Source: Planctomycetota bacterium (GTDB taxonomy: Bacteria > Planctomycetota > Planctomycetia > Planctomycetales > Planctomycetaceae). From it: a stretch of DNA of 16,443 bases. The DNA lies in the NCBI GenBank assembly GCA_024278285.1, contig JAJRTM010000196.1, positions 1 through 16,443 on the forward strand, written 5' to 3'. The translations under genes were made by a program, and so were the position numbers. This document shows positions 1 through 8,650 of this stretch, piece by piece; within the stretch, counting starts at the first letter, position 1, and every line of letters begins with the position of its first letter. The notes under the pieces were generated by a model. It saw nothing but the letters and a program-made list of their open reading frames with translations, made no database searches and had not been told where the DNA came from.

Positions 1-2831
1 CCGGATGAGGAGTTGGCCACACGGTGGCGTAACTGACGACTGTGCGGATCGAGCGTCAGAACACGTTGCCAGATTTTCCTGGCGTTCTCATGGTTACCGA
101 TATTTTCTTCGATAGCAGCCAGACTGGCCCATGCACCGACCGATCGCGGATTCACCTCGACAGCCTGACGATAAATGTGATGCGCCTGCTCCAGTAGTCC
201 ACGCTCGATACACTGCTTTGCGTGAGCGACCAGATAAGTTTCCAGTTCGTAACGAGCTAAATCGTCTGACCGATCCAATGTTAACGCTTTGTGAAACAGT
301 TTTGCCGCTTCAATATGATTATCGTAACACTTCTCGATGAATGCCTGACGAGCGATCCAACGGGCTTGTTGAGCCACGATAATCTCAGATTGATTACTCT
401 GACTTGCTGTAACAAGTTGTGAAGAAATTGGTTCCTGCAACAGACTGAGTGTACCGATTATTTCCGCTGCCAATTCGTTTGTATTCAGTCGTTGACCAAG
501 CCTCGGGGTGCGGAATTCTATAATTGGTCGATCTTCCGTGTTAAGAGGTTGCTCGCCTGCAAACCTGGTAAGTGTTTTCGGCCCAGCCACGAAAGAGGCT
601 AGCAAAGTGTATGGTGAATCGAGCCCTGCTTCATCTAATGCGTTTACAAATTCAGATTTGGCGCAGCGTTGCTTAATTTCATCTGCATTAAAGAGAACCG
701 GTGTTTTAGTAGAAACCAAAGCGGCGTAGTATCCATCGAGCCACAATGTTGTATGCGGGAAAACTTCTAACAGTGTTCGTGAAATGACCTTCAAGTCATC
801 TGGTGCAATTTGGCGTATCGCAATCCAGACGACAAACATGCCATCATCTTCCAACCTGGCCCGGCAGTTGCGAAAATGTTCAATCGTGTAGAGTCGTGAA
901 ACACCTGCCCGGTACGGAGTCAGCAATCCGTTGACGATCACGTCAAATTTCTCAGGTGTGACTGCGACATAATTTCGACCATCTCCGCAGATAATTTTTA
1001 CTTTCGAATGACCGGCAGTCACATTGTGATTGTAGTCTGCAAAAAGCCGGCTCGCTTCGATCACTCCCGGTGAAATTTCCACCGCAATTGCTTCTTTGAC
1101 AGCAGGGATATCCAAAGCACTCAGTTTAATCCCTGTCCCCACACCAATTTCTGAAACACGTCGCGGCGACTTGTGTAATACCAAAGGGAGTAATCCCTGT
1201 TTGCGCTGCTCTGCAACAGCACGAGGGAGTGTCGAACCTTCCCAATGCAGACGATTGGTCAGCATCCATCGCGTGCCCAGTCGCTGATCTTCGACCACTT
1301 CGACCAAACCGTATTCGTCTTCACTTCTCAAGAGTGTTTTGTCATGCGGATCCAGACCGCGGCCTGTACTGAAAGTGTTGCCATAAATCGATCCCAGCAT
1401 CAAAGCGACCAAGCCTGTCGCTGCTGATCCAGTCGTGAACAGAACCCGGCGATTGAGTTCCGTGTAATACCACGAAATACCTGCTGCTGCTGTTACTCCA
1501 AACAAAGCACAAAAGACCGTGGCCCACCAACTGCCTGATAAAGGAATAACGACCAGACCAACAACCAGAGCGCCCGCTACCGAGCCGAACGTATTTGCTG
1601 CATAAACACGACCAACAGGCTGCCCAATGCCACCAGTAACGGCCGCATAAATTTTACAGGCGATTGGCAGCGAGGCTCCCATCAATACCGAGGGGAGCAG
1701 GAGCAAACAAACAGCCATGACCAGCGGCCTGCCGAACCAGAGAGAAACCCAGGCGTCTGAGTCGCCGGAAACAAAATAGTTTGCCGCATCAACAAGTGAA
1801 GCTGCCCACAACAGACTCGACAACGCATAGACTGAAAGCAGAATCTGTAACGACACAAACCATTTTGCGGGATCACGCAACCGGTCGATCCGACCACTCA
1901 TCAGCCAGCTTCCCAGGCTCAATCCAAACAGTAGAACTGCCAGCATTAAACTGAATGCGTACGTTGTGTTAAGTGTCAATACCGACAAAATTCTCGACCA
2001 GATTGTTTCGTAGCCCAATGCACAAAATCCTGAAACAGCAGCAGCAGATAAAATCCAGACTGGTGCAGCACGAGGAGCAACAAGGGGGGGCGAGTTGTCC
2101 TGTGCGATACCGGACTTTCCAGTTTTCTTTTTTATTCGCCGTCTGCCGCCGCCGTCACCGCCACCGGCACCGGCATCTGTATAATTGGACTGATCAGCAT
2201 TCAAACCAGAGCGATTGAGCCAGAACGCAAAAAAAGCAACACCAAAGGATAAAGCCCCCGCAATCAAAGCCGTGCCGGTCAAGCCAAATGCTTCAACCAG
2301 TACAAAGCCAGCCAAAACCGTTCCGACCATGCCTCCCAGACTGTTGGCAGCGTATGCTGAAGCCGTGCTTCTACCGACAACGGAATCAGAACTGCTCATC
2401 GCTTTGACAACAAGTGGCAGACTTAATCCCATCAGTAAAGTTGGCGGACCAACGGCCAGAACTGCAGTTGCAACACGCAAAACATGTAGCCATGCGGAAT
2501 TCGGTCCCAGCCAACCCGCCAAACTTACAAACAGCGGTTCGGTTACCAGTGTCCCCCAAAACGGAAGCATCACCAACGCCGCAACACCCAGTTCAACAAA
2601 CGCATAAAGCCTGACCGGTTGCCTGATGCGATCAGCTAATCTTGCCGAAAGCCAACTCCCCGCTCCCAGGCCCCCCATGAATACAGCCAACACAATAGCT
2701 GTTGCTGCCGAGGCGTTTCCAAGCACCCCCGTCAACCAGCGAGTCCACACCACTTCACAAATAAGCCCGGTCGCGCCCGAGATGAAAAATAACAAGTGGA
2801 GGCTAAGCGTGTTCCGCAAAAAAGGCTTCAT
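1..2831 (-). CDS. Fused membrane spermidine-synthase-like protein with C-terminal TPRs (3' end outside window)
   Basis: An open frame of 943 codons runs from ATG at 2831 off the left edge with no stop. An in-frame TAG eight codons upstream and GGAAAG before the ATG support this start. The membrane part has two related halves: residues 11-205 and 258-480 each open with a hydrophobic segment ending in E-x-x-W-[TS]-R, and each carries an LMG-x-SLP motif (133-139, 383-389) followed by a YAAN-[ST]-[LF]-G motif. They are joined by a Gly/Arg/Lys-rich linker (about 219-238). A Rossmann-type domain follows (EIGVGTG at 561-567, CGDGRNY at 615-621, LYTIEHF at 647-653, LNTEDRP at 763-769), then TPR-like helices from about 820. 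This is the layout of the planctomycete fused MFS/spermidine synthase family. The usual catalytic Asp region reads VIVNGLLTPYRAG, so true polyamine synthesis is doubtful. Substrate unknown; the membrane location is inferred. Confidence 0.85.
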   Translation of the reverse strand, partial: MKPFLRNTLSLHLLFFISGATGLICEVVWTRWLTGVLGNASAATAIVLAVFMGGLGAGSWLSARLADRIRQPVRLYAFVELGVAALVMLPFWGTLVTEPLFVSLAGWLGPNSAWLHVLRVATAVLAVGPPTLLMGLSLPLVVKAMSSSDSVVGRSTASAYAANSLGGMVGTVLAGFVLVEAFGLTGTALIAGALSFGVAFFAFWLNRSGLNADQSNYTDAGAGGGDGGGRRRIKKKTGKSGIAQDNSPPLVAPRAAPVWILSAAAVSGFCALGYETIWSRILSVLTLNTTYAFSLMLAVLLFGLSLGSWLMSGRIDRLRDPAKWFVSLQILLSVYALSSLLWAASLVDAANYFVSGDSDAWVSLWFGRPLVMAVCLLLLPSVLMGASLPIACKIYAAVTGGIGQPVGRVYAANTFGSVAGALVVGLVVIPLSGSWWATVFCALFGVTAAAGISWYYTELNRRVLFTTGSAATGLVALMLGSIYGNTFSTGRGLDPHDKTLLRSEDEYGLVEVVEDQRLGTRWMLTNRLHWEGSTLPRAVAEQRKQGLLPLVLHKSPRRVSEIGVGTGIKLSALDIPAVKEAIAVEISPGVIEASRLFADYNHNVTAGHSKVKIICGDGRNYVAVTPEKFDVIVNGLLTPYRAGVSRLYTIEHFRNCRARLEDDGMFVVWIAIRQIAPDDLKVISRTLLEVFPHTTLWLDGYYAALVSTKTPVLFNADEIKQRCAKSEFVNALDEAGLDSPYTLLASFVAGPKTLTRFAGEQPLNTEDRPIIEFRTPRLGQRLNTNELAAEIIGTLSLLQEPISSQLVTASQSNQSEIIVAQQARWIARQAFIEKCYDNHIEAAKLFHKALTLDRSDDLARYELETYLVAHAKQCIERGLLEQAHHIYRQAVEVNPRSVGAWASLAAIEENIGNHENARKIWQRVLTLDPHSRQLRHRVANSSS

Positions 2832-2918
2832 CCTTGAAACTTTCCACGGGTTCTACCCGCTTCATCAATCATCCGTATCGATGCAATTAGTAAATAGATA
2901 TTCTTGGCAAGAAGTCTA

Positions 2919-3065
2919 TCAAATAACCTCATTTTTGTCAAAAACTCCCTGCACGACGGGAATCTTGCGTAGCCAGCGGCTGAACTGGTGGAGCATTAAA
3001 CCGGCGGCAATGTTGGCGGTGTAGATGGTGGACTGGGCGGTGCAGCGGCCGGTTTTGGCTTCGGA
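2919..3065 (-). pseudogene. 3' remnant of a ThiF/HesA/MoeB-family (E1-like) gene
   Basis: A minus-strand frame of 48 codons ends with TGA at 2919-2921. It encodes a stretch including [17 protein letters not shown] and then [13 protein letters not shown] recognise this as the C-terminal end of ThiF-family adenylating proteins of planctomycetes, where a Thr-Ala-Gln-Ser-Thr segment precedes a helix and a WLR motif. No start codon or adenylation domain remains. The frame becomes meaningless at about 3062-3065, exactly where a plus-strand transposase remnant begins, so an insertion or deletion joined two broken genes. The remnant lies upstream of, and in the same orientation as, the membrane spermidine-synthase-like gene and may once have been its operon neighbour. 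The family call is from memory of the motif; a homology search would settle it. Confidence 0.55.
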
Positions 3066-3259
3066 CAAAGAAAGGACGCAAGAAGCATGCTCGTCGCAAG
3101 GCGATCATCGAATCGGTGTTCGGTCAGATCAAACATTGTCAGGACTTCCGTCAATTCCTCCTGCGGGGCCTTGAAAAGATGAAGGGGGAATGGAAACTCG
3201 TTTGTGCCACTCACAACCTGTTGAAGTTGTTCAGGAGCGGTGCGTTTGTAACAAACTGA
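3062..3259 (+). pseudogene. 3' remnant of an IS1182-like (DDE) transposase
   Basis: A 65-codon plus-strand frame ends with TGA at 3257-3259. It encodes [20 protein letters not shown], then GQIKHCQDFRQFLLRGLEKM and a terminal EWKLVCATHNLLKL. This is the conserved C-terminal end of IS1182-family DDE transposases, including the Glu of the catalytic triad (the E of IIESVFG) and the FRQFLLRGLEK signature. The N-terminal three quarters, including the first two Asp residues, are absent, and the frame is unsupported before 3062. The fragment abuts the ThiF-like remnant, so it is a dead leftover of an old insertion. No terminal inverted repeats could be identified. Confidence 0.75.
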
Positions 3260-3425
3260 ACGAGGAATTTTGAGGGGATGACACGCTATACTTTCAGCGA
3301 ATCAGTCTTCGCATCACTCACAGTGATGGTTTATCGGTTGCACCTTGATATTAGAGCCAAACGCTTCGTATACTCCTCAGCAGCCTTTGGTACGTCCTGC
3401 AATAATACTTAAGATTGGTTTTCGT

Positions 3426-4649
3426 ATGTTTGATCCAATTACCGTCCATGTCAATGCTACATGGACAATCATCGTGGCTGTTGTCGTACTCTATACTGGT
3501 CGATTCTTGACCCGTCGTATCTCGCTCTTACGAAATTTCAATATCCCGGAAGCTGTTAGTGGTGGTTTGCTATGCAGTATAGTGACAGCAATCATTTTTT
3601 TTACGACCAATCGACAGATTGAATTTGACCTGACTCCACGAGACTCGCTGTTACTTGTTTTCTTCAGCACAATCGGATTGTCGGCAAAAATTAGAACACT
3701 CCTCGATGGCGGAAAGGCTTTGGCGATTTTGGTGATCTGTTCTATCGGATTCTTAATTCTGCAGGACATTGCTGGTGTTGCTGTTGCGATTTCTTTCGGA
3801 GCCCCCCCTGCCTACGGACTGCTTGCCGGCAGTATCGCATTCGCAGGTGGACACGGTTCTGCAATTTCCTACGGTCAATTAGCTGCGGATCAAGGCCTTC
3901 CCGGAGCATTAGAATTGGGATTGGCTTGTGCAACACTAGGCTTGATTGCCGGTGGTGTCATAGGCGGACCAATTGCACGACGTCTTACATCAAAGCATAA
4001 CCTTTCAGGTGAAGTTAAAAAACAATCGTTTCTCCCGGGGCCTGAAGAGACGAATGGAACCGTCCCGGTGACACTCAACGGAATGTTGGATTCGATTCTT
4101 GTTCTTGCTATTTGCATCGCCGCGGGGGCTGCTGTCAATGAATGGTATAGCCAACGCTCAGAGATGCCGTTACCTGGATTCCTAACAGCAATGTTTGTGG
4201 GAATTGTACTCACGAACAGTCTCGACTTCTTCAAGATTGAAATACATAAACCTTCGATCAGTCTCTGTAGTGATATCAGCCTGCAACTATTCCTGGCAAT
4301 GAGTCTGATGAGCCTACAACTGTGGAGCCTTGGCGGTGCATTCGGCCCTTTGATGATGATTGTGTTTGTACAAATTGTTGTGATGGCTTTATTCGCTATG
4401 TATGTTGTTTTTCCAGCGATGGGGCGAGACTACGATGCAGCCGTCATCGCCGCTGGCTTCTCGGGGCTGGGCCTGGGAGCAACACCAGTCGGCATTGCCA
4501 ATATGCACGCTGTTACCGAGAAATTCGGAGCATCGCAGAAGGCGTTCTTGATCGTGCCACTCGTGGGCGCATTCTTTCTCGACATCGCCAACGCGGCGAT
4601 TATCCAAGCCTTCCTGGCAACACCTCTGTTCAATAATGTCGGTGGATAG
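3426..4649 (+). CDS. gltS: Sodium/glutamate symporter GltS
   Basis: The 407-residue product matches the length of E. coli GltS (about 401) and carries its landmarks: NFNIPEAVSGGLL near the start, a RDSLLLVFFSTIGLSA segment, the re-entrant GSIAFAGGHGSA loop in the first half, and the inverted counterpart GFSGLGLGATPVGIANM plus VPLVGAFFLDIANA in the second half. Roughly ten or more hydrophobic membrane segments span the protein. It should import glutamate with sodium across the inner membrane. The frame is open back to a TTG at 3345, but ATG 3426 gives the family's normal N-terminus (MFDPITVHVNATWT), so I use it. It is probably monocistronic: 167 bases separate it from the next gene. No clear promoter or terminator was seen. 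Confidence 0.93.
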   Translation: MFDPITVHVNATWTIIVAVVVLYTGRFLTRRISLLRNFNIPEAVSGGLLCSIVTAIIFFTTNRQIEFDLTPRDSLLLVFFSTIGLSAKIRTLLDGGKALAILVICSIGFLILQDIAGVAVAISFGAPPAYGLLAGSIAFAGGHGSAISYGQLAADQGLPGALELGLACATLGLIAGGVIGGPIARRLTSKHNLSGEVKKQSFLPGPEETNGTVPVTLNGMLDSILVLAICIAAGAAVNEWYSQRSEMPLPGFLTAMFVGIVLTNSLDFFKIEIHKPSISLCSDISLQLFLAMSLMSLQLWSLGGAFGPLMMIVFVQIVVMALFAMYVVFPAMGRDYDAAVIAAGFSGLGLGATPVGIANMHAVTEKFGASQKAFLIVPLVGAFFLDIANAAIIQAFLATPLFNNVGG

Positions 4650-4816
4650 GCACCTCACGCTGTCATTACAGATGTGTATTCACCCTTTGCCCCCTCCCTG
4701 TAATACTTGCACAGCGAAGCCATCTCCAGTAATAATGAACGCATCAGGACGAAGTCTGCGTTTATTGGCGCATCATTGTTGTCGTAAGAAGACTAATTAT
4801 CAGGAACGTACAAGCT

Positions 4817-5962
4817 ATGAATTTCAATCGTATTTTTTCGCACACAACTTCGAAGTGGTTCGTGATACCGTTACTAGCTGCAACTTTTATTTCGTCTACG
4901 ATGTTGGGGCAAGAAGAAAATACTAGACCAGACATATATCAATTTCATGATGCACATTTTCACTTGACCAATTACGTTCAAGAAGGGACAGATATACAAG
5001 ATTTCCTGAAAATTATGGGCAAAAAAGTGGGACGGTCGATGTTGTGCGGCATCCCTTTACAGCAGCAATGGATGCACGCAAGCACTGGTGATTTTGCACC
5101 GACTTACTACACACAAACAGATGCTCCTCTCTACTATTACTCATTTACCGATGCACACATCGCGATGGCTTACCAATCGTTAACACCCGCGGATCAACTG
5201 CGCTTTGATCCCATGATCACAGGCTTCAATCCAACTGACATGTATGCAGCCGATCATATCCGACGTGTGTTGACGATCTTTCCTGGAGTATTTTCGGGCA
5301 TTGGAGAATTCTCAATCCATAAGGAATTTGTTTCTTCAAAAATAGCAGGTGAGGTAGCAACTGTTGAAAACAAAGCATTGGAACGCATCTTCGAATTTGC
5401 AGGCGAAGTTGGTCTTCCCGTTGTCTTTCATTGCGATATCGATATGCCTTTTCCACAACCAAACCAAGACCCTTACCTGGTTGCAAAACTGAAAGAATTA
5501 TTCTTACGGCACCCCAAGACAACAATCATTTGGGCACATGTTGGTTTGGGGCGTGTGGTTCGACCGGTTGAAAATCAACTTGCCATGGTGGAACGTGTTT
5601 TGAGCAACCCCAATGCAAAACATGTCTACTTTGATATTTCGTGGGATGAAACGGCCAAGTATCTCCTGGCATCGCCTGAATCCGTTCAGGCAACTGCCAA
5701 TCTGATTAATCGTTATCCGCAGCGATTTCTATTTGGAACCGATGCCGTGGCTCCCAAATCTCAGAAACAATATCTGGAATCTTACAACATATACGCCCCT
5801 TTGTTCGAGAAATTGACGCCCAAGGCTCAACAACTATTGCTTAAGGGCAATTACGAACGCATTTTCGATCAAGCTCGAATTCGGGTGAGAGCGTGGGAGA
5901 AAACCAATGCCCTCAAAACGATAAAGAGGCAACTCATCACACCGACGGCTGATGGTAAATAA
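4817..5962 (+). CDS. Exported amidohydrolase-family (metal-dependent TIM-barrel) protein
   Basis: The 381-residue product has an N-terminal hydrophobic segment (about residues 14-31) suggesting export. It also has the metal-ligand pattern of amidohydrolase-2 proteins: H47-x-H49 in FHDAHFHL, E164 in GIGEF, H205 in VFHCDID, H241 in WAHVGLG and D309 in FGTDAV, ending with the usual GNYERIF. This predicts a periplasmic or secreted hydrolase or decarboxylase; the substrate cannot be read from the sequence. The ATG at 4817 has a weak AGGAA ten bases upstream and gives a complete signal peptide. The gene follows gltS in the same direction, but the 167-base gap argues against tight coupling. Family confidence is high, substrate unknown. 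Confidence 0.85.
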   Translation: MNFNRIFSHTTSKWFVIPLLAATFISSTMLGQEENTRPDIYQFHDAHFHLTNYVQEGTDIQDFLKIMGKKVGRSMLCGIPLQQQWMHASTGDFAPTYYTQTDAPLYYYSFTDAHIAMAYQSLTPADQLRFDPMITGFNPTDMYAADHIRRVLTIFPGVFSGIGEFSIHKEFVSSKIAGEVATVENKALERIFEFAGEVGLPVVFHCDIDMPFPQPNQDPYLVAKLKELFLRHPKTTIIWAHVGLGRVVRPVENQLAMVERVLSNPNAKHVYFDISWDETAKYLLASPESVQATANLINRYPQRFLFGTDAVAPKSQKQYLESYNIYAPLFEKLTPKAQQLLLKGNYERIFDQARIRVRAWEKTNALKTIKRQLITPTADGK

Positions 5963-6086
5963 TGATTCAACGTGTTTTAGTACTGGGGTTGATTTTATAG
6001 AAAACGAGGACATGCTGATTTTTTTAACACCACTTTAAAGGCGATCACCAGGGAGTTTGCATCGAGCAAATAATTACTATCGAATT

Positions 6087-6668
6087 TTAAGTTTTACTAT
6101 TTTTGCCTGTGATCATTTTACTGATCGCTTTGAAATTTGGATCATCGGCGGTGCCACACCATTCAAATAAAAGTGATTCGACGGTTGTTAATGTTGCGCC
6201 AGAATTTTCCAGCCGGCGAATCGCAGTTTTGTAATCTAATTTGTGACGGCTGCGAACGGCATCAACAGGAATCACGACTTCGTACCCGATTGCCTGCAAA
6301 TCCAACGCCGTCTGCTGGACACAAACATGTGCTTCAATTCCAATAAGAACAGCTCGAAACCTGCCATCTTCCCGCTCTCCTGCACCAGGCAACTGCAACG
6401 ATTCTGCACAACTGAATCGCTTTTTTTCCGGCGGGTTCTCCAGATAATCGCAAACAGGAGAAACGGTCTTCCCTAATCCTTGCGGATACTGTTCGGTTCC
6501 TGAAATCGGGACACCAAACAATCTGGCTCCTTCTAACAATTGACCAATTGAATGAAGCAGACTTTCTGCTTCCGGAATGGCAGCGAGTAACTTTTCCTGA
6601 ACGTCGATCAGAATCACAAACGATTGTTCAGGAAGAATCAATTCATGACTACGGATGTATTCTGGCAT
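6087..6668 (-). CDS. Isochorismatase-family cysteine hydrolase
   Basis: The 193-residue product carries the isochorismatase-like triad: D22 in VILIDVQEKL, Lys 82/83 in PPEKKRFSC and C116 in GIEAHVCVQQTALDL. A SGTEQYPQGLG segment resembles the ISOC1/YcaC-type branch. These are cytoplasmic alpha/beta hydrolases acting on amides or vinyl ethers; the true substrate is unknown and is probably not isochorismate, as no siderophore genes are nearby. The ATG at 6668 follows GGAAAG and opens a normal N-terminus. It is divergent from the small DUF167 gene, with 96 bases between their starts that probably hold both promoters. It converges with the amidohydrolase on the other side, with 124 bases between their stops. 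Confidence 0.9.
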   Translation of the reverse strand: MPEYIRSHELILPEQSFVILIDVQEKLLAAIPEAESLLHSIGQLLEGARLFGVPISGTEQYPQGLGKTVSPVCDYLENPPEKKRFSCAESLQLPGAGEREDGRFRAVLIGIEAHVCVQQTALDLQAIGYEVVIPVDAVRSRHKLDYKTAIRRLENSGATLTTVESLLFEWCGTADDPNFKAISKMITGKNSKT

Positions 6669-6764
6669 CTGCTTTCCAATAAAATTTCGAATAGGCTCTG
6701 TTGTTGATTTCGCTCATGAAGCTACACTTTAGCAACAAGTGAACGTTCATGAAAGAAGCACCGG

Positions 6765-7079
6765 ATGAAAGATAACCCTGATGAACAGTGGAGCATCGAA
6801 TCTGATGGAAATGGATGCCATTTTATGATCAAGGTAACTGCTGGTGCAAAAAGAAATCATGCGGGGGGCAATTATCAGGGAGCATTGAAGATCAGCGTGA
6901 CCCAAATTGCAGAAAAGGGAAAAGCGAACAAGGAAGTATTGAAACTATTGACGAAAGCGATTCGTGTCAAAAAAAGTCAACTTCTATTGAGATCAGGCGA
7001 AACGGCCCGCCTGAAAAAGTTTTATTGCTCGCAAATATCTGCTGAAGAACTGCGAAAAAAGCTGAATCAGTTAAGATAG
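6765..7079 (+). CDS. DUF167/UPF0235 (YggU-family) protein
   Basis: The 104-residue product shows the full DUF167 signature in order: KVTAGAKRNHAGG (residues 23-35), GALKISVTQIAEKGKANKEV (39-58), then LLTKAIRVKKSQ and a Gly-containing TARLKK segment. The family is small (about 100 residues), widespread, cytoplasmic and of unsettled biochemical role. The ATG at 6765 gives a short extension of about 20 residues before the domain. The gene is the last ordinary chromosomal gene before the cassette region; the first inverted-repeat element begins about 30 bases after its stop. No terminator is seen in that gap. Confidence 0.9.
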   Translation: MKDNPDEQWSIESDGNGCHFMIKVTAGAKRNHAGGNYQGALKISVTQIAEKGKANKEVLKLLTKAIRVKKSQLLLRSGETARLKKFYCSQISAEELRKKLNQLR

Positions 7080-7108
7080 AAATGGCTGCATCCTCGGCCT
7101 CGCGTGCA

Positions 7109-7219
7109 GCGGGTAGGGTGTGCTGTGCACACCAATTGTGGTTCACAATCAAATGGGACATAGCTATTATAGCATTCATAACCCTTCAATTGTGGTACGC
7201 ACAGCGTACCCTACCCGGC
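7109..7219. repeat. MITE-like inverted-repeat element
   Basis: About 111 bases with imperfect terminal inverted repeats of roughly 30 bases. The left end opens GGGTAGGGTGTGCTGTGC and the right end closes GCACAGCGTACCCTACCC, with AATTG just inside both ends. A small perfect palindrome GCTATTATAGC sits in the middle. No coding potential. It lies exactly where a duplicated 130-base cassette segment ends, so it may have inserted there and removed the rest of that cassette. A lone end of the same type seems to survive at 12801-12830. Confidence 0.75.
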
Positions 7220-7351
7220 TAAGCCACCCCAGTCAACCGACTCGCAAGTCACACTCATTTTCCGCGGGCAGGGAACAACCGCAAAGTGGGACGAGTCCCC
7301 AGCCTATTGGCTATGGAGAAGTCTGCAAATTTTATGGATGTGGAAATAACG
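7220..7351 (-). repeat. 130-bp cassette-start repeat, copy A
   Basis: This segment is about 93 percent identical (eight substitutions and one indel by eye) to 11308-11440. Read on the minus strand, both copies start at the outer end of an attC site and begin with CCACATCCATAAAATTTGC. They also share a TGCCCGCGG...ATGAGTGTGACT block and end at TAAGCC. In this copy an inverted-repeat element follows at once. It contains only short palindromes (AGCC-TATT-GGCT) and a short open frame that ends within the repeat or just beyond it, so it is probably non-coding or the leader of a lost cassette gene. Confidence 0.8.
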
Positions 7352-7435
7352 TTTGAGGTCACCGGGCCGCGGCGAACGACATTGATTTCAAAAAGCCGCG
7401 CGGCCCGCGGCTCCGTGTGTGCCGATTTGTTCGAT
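7345..7435 (-). other. Integron attC-like site A (after the beta-helix gene)
   Basis: On the minus strand the site runs from ATCGAACAAATCGGCAC to CTCAAACGTTATT. Inner arms GCCGCGG and CCGCGGC pair perfectly, and one A (in CGG-A-GCCGCGG) is unpaired in the gene-proximal arm, as expected for an attC extrahelical base. The outer arms have drifted. It starts about 23 bases after the stop codon of the beta-helix gene, on the same strand. It shares its left and right cores with sites C and D. Beyond it lies the truncated repeat cassette. Confidence 0.72.
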
Positions 7436-7457
7436 GAACCGGGTACTGGTGCCCATG

Positions 7458-8627
7458 TCAGCGGTCTTTGTTTCCAAGGGCATGAGCACCGAGATCGCGC
7501 AAGCGTGGGTTCTTTGATCGCATCTTCAAGTCAGGAGTCTCAGCATTCACGAGTTCAGGATCAATCTGATAGATCCCTTCGCTCTCTTTCGAAGGTAGCG
7601 AGGGAAGGCGCTCTCCATCGGTACAAAACCAAGCGTTGCTCTGAAAATGAAAAGTCTCCGGCTTAGTGTTCGCTCCAACATTGACAAATTCCCTCAGACG
7701 ATTGTTATAAACGATGAGATTGCGCTCGAATACCCCTTTTTGGCACGGCATGAATCTGTCACCGGGTTGTTCCTGCAGGATGCGAATAACCCATTTTTCG
7801 GGGGCGATTATAGTATTCAGGCGAACTACGCAATCGGTCGAAGTCACATAAGCGATTGGAGCCTCGCTGCCAATGAAATGATTCCCCACGACCTTGATGC
7901 TCTTCGCTTCATAGTTCCTCAGTTTGGGACGAAAGAACTCCAGCCCCGTGCTACCACCAATATTGACCGCACGGGATCCGGCATTCTTGAAAAAGTTTCG
8001 CTTAATAAGGATGTTCTCGCTACCGCCTTTGGCCTGAACCCCAGTGGTCTGGGAAAACCCATTCCTTCCGATAAATTTGCACTTTTCAATGACACCATCG
8101 TGACACCCTACCATATCAATTGCTGATCCGCCCCAGCCGGAAAATCTACAGTTGGTGACCACAAAGTCATTCAGGCCTGATAGCTTCAAGGCATCCCGAT
8201 TACCGGTGGGACCGATATCTTCAAACGTGATGTTGTTGAATACCAGCCCCTTTGATGGCGATTCGAAACTGCCCCCATCGGAAGCATTGATGCCATTTGC
8301 ACTAGAGCCGGATATCCGCATATTACGCAGTATGATGTAGTTGCAATTAGACAGAAGTATCGCTGTCTTTCCGCCGGCAAACACCGGCGGATTCCGAATG
8401 TCCGTTCCCGTGATGAGTATGGGGTTCTTCTTCGTTCCGTAAATTTTCTCGATCCATATGCCATTGCCGTAGTTCCCCGGGGCAAGCAAGATCACATCAC
8501 CAGGCTGAGCACGTTGCAGCTCGCTTCGTAATGTTTTTGCATCATGGACTGTGGTCTCGCTACCACGCACAGCCCCATTCCAGCTTAGCAGAAAGATAAG
8601 TGATGCCGTTTGCAGTATAGTTTTCAT
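7458..8627 (-). CDS. Secreted right-handed parallel beta-helix protein (polysaccharide-lyase-like), cassette gene
   Basis: From ATG 8627 the product is 389 residues with a signal peptide (MKTILQTASLIFLLSWNGA...). The frame also opens at ATG 8651, inside the attC end; I prefer 8627 because it gives a standard signal peptide. After it come AQPGDVILLAPGNYGNGIWI and GTKKNPILITG, the usual entry to a PL6/chondroitinase-B-type beta-helix. Repeating hydrophobic-Asn turns follow (NNITFEDIG, VTNCRFSGWGG, IEKCKFIGRNG, IKRNFFKNAG, VVGNHFIGS) over about residues 75-300. A role in binding or cleaving acidic polysaccharides outside the cytoplasm is plausible, but catalytic Lys/Arg residues cannot be assigned. 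It fills one cassette between attC sites at 8651-8746 and 7345-7435. At 1.2 kb it is large for a cassette gene. Confidence 0.8.
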   Translation of the reverse strand: MKTILQTASLIFLLSWNGAVRGSETTVHDAKTLRSELQRAQPGDVILLAPGNYGNGIWIEKIYGTKKNPILITGTDIRNPPVFAGGKTAILLSNCNYIILRNMRISGSSANGINASDGGSFESPSKGLVFNNITFEDIGPTGNRDALKLSGLNDFVVTNCRFSGWGGSAIDMVGCHDGVIEKCKFIGRNGFSQTTGVQAKGGSENILIKRNFFKNAGSRAVNIGGSTGLEFFRPKLRNYEAKSIKVVGNHFIGSEAPIAYVTSTDCVVRLNTIIAPEKWVIRILQEQPGDRFMPCQKGVFERNLIVYNNRLREFVNVGANTKPETFHFQSNAWFCTDGERLPSLPSKESEGIYQIDPELVNAETPDLKMRSKNPRLRDLGAHALGNKDR

Positions 8628-8650
8628 AGACGGTCTTCGCATTATTGTCA

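Noticed and set aside
2215..3024. Plus-strand frames of 130 and 132 codons
   Set aside because: They lie opposite the long membrane fusion gene and the ThiF-like remnant and show no family features.
2996..3214. 72-codon minus-strand frame with Pro/Ala-rich end
   Set aside because: It is the antisense shadow of the transposase remnant and of the ThiF-like fragment, both of which have recognisable motifs.
3345..3425. TTG-initiated 27-residue N-terminal extension of GltS
   Set aside because: The GltS family starts at the position of ATG 3426; the extension is polar and unlike known members.
7647..8126. 159-codon plus-strand frame
   Set aside because: Antisense shadow of the beta-helix gene, which has a signal peptide and clear repeat pattern on the other strand.
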